DNA from: Nocardiopsis xinjiangensis YIM 90004
GTDB taxonomy: Bacteria > Actinomycetota > Actinomycetes > Streptosporangiales > Streptosporangiaceae
Direction of reading: 5' to 3'
DNA length: 51,643 nt
Assembly: GCF_000341145.1 (NCBI RefSeq)
Contig: NZ_ANBE01000022.1
Coordinates: 1 to 51,643, forward strand
The notes under the pieces are model-generated. The model saw only the letters and a program-made list of their open reading frames with translations, was not told where the DNA came from and searched no databases. The position numbers and the translations under genes are program-made. Shown here piece by piece: positions 50,184-51,643 of the stretch (positions are counted from its first letter, which is position 1; each line of letters begins with the position of its first letter).

Positions 50184-51341
50184 TCAGCCCTTGCGGCGCT
50201 TGCCCTGGTACCCGCCCTCGAACGCCGTGCGGACACGCCGGGACGGCATGATCGGGGTGGCCAGCAGGAGCGCGACCAGGAGTGCGCCCAGGAGCGCCGC
50301 CGGGGCCACGCCGGCGCCCATTCGGTCGTGGTCGGAGGCGACCTCGGTACCGTCCAGGTCGTCGTCCTTCTCACCCTGGCCGGGACTGACCAGCGGGAGC
50401 TCGGCGAGGTCCTCACCCTCGGGGGAGATGTCGGGCAGGTCGGCGTCGTCACGGGGCAGGGTAGGGATGTCCGCATCGCTGGTGGGCGGGCTGTCGACAC
50501 TGCCACTGCCACCGCCACCGCCCTGGGGCGTGGAACCGGTGCCGTCGCTCCGGGAGCCGTCCTCGGGGTCGGGACGAGGATCCTCGGAGGGGGGACCGCC
50601 GCCGTCCGTCGGGGTGGCGGTGGGACGGTCCGTCTCGGTGGGGGTGTCGGTCGGCTCTTCGGTGGGCTCGTCCGATTCGGTGGGTTCCTCGGTGGGTTCC
50701 GGCTCTTCCGGGGGTTCCTCGGTGGGCTCGTCCGTGGGCTCTTCGGTGGGTTCCGGCTCTTCCGGGGGTTCCTCGGTGGGCTCGTCCGTGGGCTCTTCGG
50801 TGGGCTCCGGCTCTTCCGGGGGCTCCTCGGTGGGCTCGTCCGTGGGCTCTTCGGTGGGCTCCGGCTCCTCCGGGGGCTCGGTCACCGTCACCGACCAGTT
50901 CACGTCGCTCGAATCGGTCGCCCCGCCGGGGCAGTTGCCTTCCTCGTCGGCGAGCGCGTGCGCCAGCGTCGCGGTGACGGAGGTGCTCTCCTCGGGTGTG
51001 CCGTTGAGGGAACCGGCCTGCAGGCTCTCGCCCGGCGCCACCTTCTTCTGCCCGTGGTCCTCCACGGAGAAGGCGCCGGAGGAGGCGGACAGGCCGAACA
51101 GGCAGAGCGGGTCACTCCAGGGGTTGGTCACGTTCACCGGGTTGGGGCCCGCGCTTTCTCCCGGCCCGATGAAACTCACCGACGACTCCAGAGCCACGGT
51201 CGGAGTCGAGGCCGCCCAGGCACCCGGAGCAGCCGTCACGGCGATGAGTGTGGAGCCGGCGAACGCGGCACCGAACGTGCGCAAACGGCCCGGTCGGCGG
51301 CGGACGGCGGGGGACGGGGGCGTCGTCGAAGCGGTGGGCAT
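50184..51341 (-). CDS. Secreted membrane-anchored protein with Pro/Glu/Thr repeats
   Basis: A 385-residue exported protein. The signal peptide is GAAFAGSTLIAVTAAPGAWA. The N-terminal domain (about residues 45-150) has three cysteines and a beta-rich look (VALESSVSFIGPGES; NPVNVTNPWSDPLCLFGLSA). It is followed by more than three copies of the 18-residue repeat PEEPEPTEEPTDEPTEEP, then a Pro/Asp/Gly linker. One C-terminal helix (APAALLGALLVALLLATPIM) and a basic tail end it. There is no LPxTG, so it is probably held in the membrane with a stalk crossing the wall. No known domain. It is 54 bases upstream of mshD on the same strand. Confidence 0.78.
   Translation of the reverse strand: MPTASTTPPSPAVRRRPGRLRTFGAAFAGSTLIAVTAAPGAWAASTPTVALESSVSFIGPGESAGPNPVNVTNPWSDPLCLFGLSASSGAFSVEDHGQKKVAPGESLQAGSLNGTPEESTSVTATLAHALADEEGNCPGGATDSSDVNWSVTVTEPPEEPEPTEEPTDEPTEEPPEEPEPTEEPTDEPTEEPPEEPEPTEEPTDEPTEEPPEEPEPTEEPTESDEPTEEPTDTPTETDRPTATPTDGGGPPSEDPRPDPEDGSRSDGTGSTPQGGGGGSGSVDSPPTSDADIPTLPRDDADLPDISPEGEDLAELPLVSPGQGEKDDDLDGTEVASDHDRMGAGVAPAALLGALLVALLLATPIMPSRRVRTAFEGGYQGKRRKG
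50650..50880 (-). repeat. 54-bp tandem repeat inside the secreted protein gene
   Basis: The DNA units are nearly identical and differ mainly at third positions (GGGTTCC versus GGGCTCC), with a shorter, diverged unit at the left end. This indicates recent or ongoing homogenisation by slippage or recombination. Each unit encodes one 18-residue repeat. Confidence 0.85.
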
Positions 51342-51533
51342 GGTGGGTCCTCAACCTCCGTTGGCGCGCCGGGACAGTCGGCCGCACCCGGCCGCGAGGT
51401 TCCCGCCGCGCCTGAAGTCTCCCCAGCTTTCGGATGCATCCCAGATCCTAGGACCTGGTGGCGCTGAGCACGAGGGGGTCCGAGCACGATCTGTGGATCT
51501 CCAGCGTACGCACGGTGTCCGAAAATGCTGAAG

Positions 51534-51565
51534 GGGCGCCGCCTCCGTCCGGGGAAGCGGCGCCC
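51534..51565 (-). terminator. Hairpin after the gene entering from the right edge
   Basis: GGGCGCCGC and GCGGCGCCC form a perfect nine-base stem with a 14-base loop, about 40 bases past the stop at 51605 on the minus strand. Confidence 0.5.
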
Positions 51566-51604
51566 GGTTCGGGTGGTCGACCCGGGTGGAGGGAGCGGAC
51601 CGGG

Positions 51605-51643
51605 TCAGCCCTGGTCTGCCTCGGCGGGGCGGGGCGCCGGGGG
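51605..51643 (-). CDS. C-terminal end of a gene cut by the window edge
   Basis: On the minus strand the last 39 bases read PPAPRPAEADQG and then TGA at 51605. A hairpin lies just downstream, as expected past a gene end. The piece is too short to identify, and the frame is inferred only from the stop and the terminator. Confidence 0.35.
   Translation of the reverse strand, partial: PPAPRPAEADQG

Noticed and set aside
50650..50880. CRISPR-like periodic repeat
   Set aside because: The repeats are contiguous, have no spacers and encode a Pro/Glu/Thr protein repeat in frame.

Overview
The window comes from a high-GC actinomycete, most like a member of the Nocardiopsaceae (Nocardiopsis or a close relative). 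This is inferred from gene content, not from a database search. The supporting genes are a BldC developmental regulator, mycothiol synthase, a BldG/SpoIIAA-type STAS protein, MeaB-coupled methylmalonyl-CoA mutase, a sterol-carrier/purF/purM/DUF3073 block like that of Streptomyces, an XylR-type ROK repressor beside xylA, and PhoP-type boxes (GTTCACC units) ahead of a pst operon.

Region 1 (1-8.2 kb) holds the tail of an amidohydrolase, a small unknown gene, a DUF6412/YidC2 pair, a Cu-only-like SodC lipoprotein, a DASS dicarboxylate symporter, YigZ, a PQQ-propeller lipoprotein and a DUF4333-like lipoprotein. Region 2 (8.4-17.7 kb) is the mutA-mutB-meaB operon, then an anti-anti-sigma factor, a methyltransferase and a rifampin-phosphotransferase-like PEP enzyme whose ribosome-binding site sits in a perfect hairpin.

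Region 3 (17.7-26.8 kb) is an accessory island of antagonism genes with two systems. The first, on the minus strand, is a type VII secretion-type polymorphic toxin locus: a DUF6507 partner, a WXG100-like toxin with a DNA/RNA non-specific nuclease tip, a YezG-like immunity protein and DUF6177. The toxin is cut by an in-frame TGA and DUF6177 by a frameshift, so the locus looks decayed or is read in an unusual way. The second, on the plus strand, is an intact four-gene operon matching the Bacillus sporulation-delaying-protein (SDP) cannibalism system: sdpI (immunity), sdpC (cysteine-free toxin precursor), sdpA and sdpB (maturation). This is the most interesting system in the window.

Region 4 (26.8-34.5 kb) has xylA with a clear XylR-type operator, the ROK repressor, a GNAT enzyme, a Nudix hydrolase, a TnpB-only IS200/IS605-type element, DUF6504, an M48-like protein with HQxxH instead of HExxH, and a protein of four tandem DivIVA motifs. 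Region 5 (34.4-39.7 kb) is cell-envelope related: an amidase lipoprotein, two LPxTG proteins separated by an internally deleted IS30-family element, a DoxX protein and BldC. Region 6 (39.7-51.6 kb) is conserved core: an unknown conserved gene, DUF3073, purM, purF, a sterol-carrier protein, a DUF47/PhoU-like protein, pstC-pstA-pstB behind a perfect PHO box but without pstS, mycothiol synthase, and a repeat-rich secreted protein. No rRNA, tRNA or CRISPR array was seen.
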